Origin: Bifidobacterium sp. ESL0690
GTDB lineage: Bacteria; Actinomycetota; Actinomycetes; Actinomycetales; Bifidobacteriaceae
DNA: 64,000 nt
Direction of reading: 5' to 3'
Assembly: GCF_029392315.1 (NCBI RefSeq)
Contig: NZ_CP113939.1
Span: 558,001 to 622,000 of the forward strand
The notes under the pieces were generated by a model. That model had not been told where the DNA came from. It saw only the letters and a list, made by a program, of their open reading frames with translations, and ran no database searches. A program made the translations under genes and the position numbers. This document shows, one piece after another, positions 63,872-64,000 of this stretch (its first letter is position 1; the number at the start of each line of letters is the position of its first letter).

Positions 63872-64000
63872 TGTACGGTTGCGGCCTGTCTTTTATAGCA
63901 ACCTATAGATTTGTCGTATAGCGGCAAAGCCGATATGTATCGAATCTCACTAAAAATTCTCATAATCCAATAATAAATTGGGTAAAATTATCACTGTTCC

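Overview
The window is a stretch of actinobacterial chromosome, most probably from a Bifidobacterium. The main evidence is an arrangement known from bifidobacteria as the PFNA cluster (kinase Pkb2, giant FN3 protein, MoxR-type AAA ATPase, DUF58 protein, transglutaminase-type membrane protein). Actinobacterial gene neighbourhoods also recur: 5-formyl-THF cyclo-ligase/FmdB/SAF protein, tRNA/rpmG/murB, and fdxA/dapC. The DNA is moderately GC-rich, coding density is high, and I saw no insertion sequence, prophage or CRISPR array.

Layout. 1-11308 (minus strand) is the PFNA signalling and envelope cluster; its last gene runs off the left edge. 11493-20559 holds an aldo/keto reductase, a U32-family protein, PgeF, a pyroglutamyl-peptidase homologue, a DivIVA-like coiled-coil protein, aminopeptidase C and a small membrane protein. 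20657-24173 holds two tandem DAHP synthases (aromatic amino acid entry) and MTA/SAH nucleosidase. 24526-29204 is the phosphate importer pstS-C-A-B, with repeat arrays between its genes. 29401-35435 is a sugar cassette: LacI regulator, RbsB/A/C-type importer and an unrecognised 457-aa protein. 35816-38818 holds a purine permease and the L10/L12 operon with its attenuated leader. 39098-44636 is a translationally coupled trio: an FHA protein, a large protein resembling an SF1 helicase-nuclease whose catalytic motifs all look destroyed, and a 68-aa basic protein. 44753-49207 holds a SAF protein, FmdB, 5-formyl-THF cyclo-ligase and a sortase-anchored leucine-rich-repeat surface protein. 49374-64000 holds a GNAT enzyme, a membrane protein, CIRCE-controlled groES, a HisC-like aminotransferase, three adjacent tRNAs (Tyr, Thr, Met), rpmG, murB, an amino acid permease, fdxA-dapC, a CPBP protease, DNA polymerase IV, an EamA exporter and tRNA-Ser.

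Two things stand out. First, the FHA/pseudo-helicase trio is the best candidate here for an undescribed system. It looks like a phosphopeptide-reading protein made together with a large scaffold derived from a defence-type helicase-nuclease, in a genome that also carries the Ser/Thr kinase Pkb2. Second, the intergenic DNA holds hairpin arrays of fixed period. Three arrays have a 62-bp period (12469-12576, 21812-21984, 37238-37500) and one has an exact 51-bp period inside the pst operon (28131-28380). There are also 23-bp-spaced GGTCGGT repeats before pstS and an 8-bp microsatellite between pstS and pstC. No standard feature class explains these, and the pst locus is unusually rich in them.

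Motif and alignment statements were made by eye. No database search, folding or comparative computation was run.
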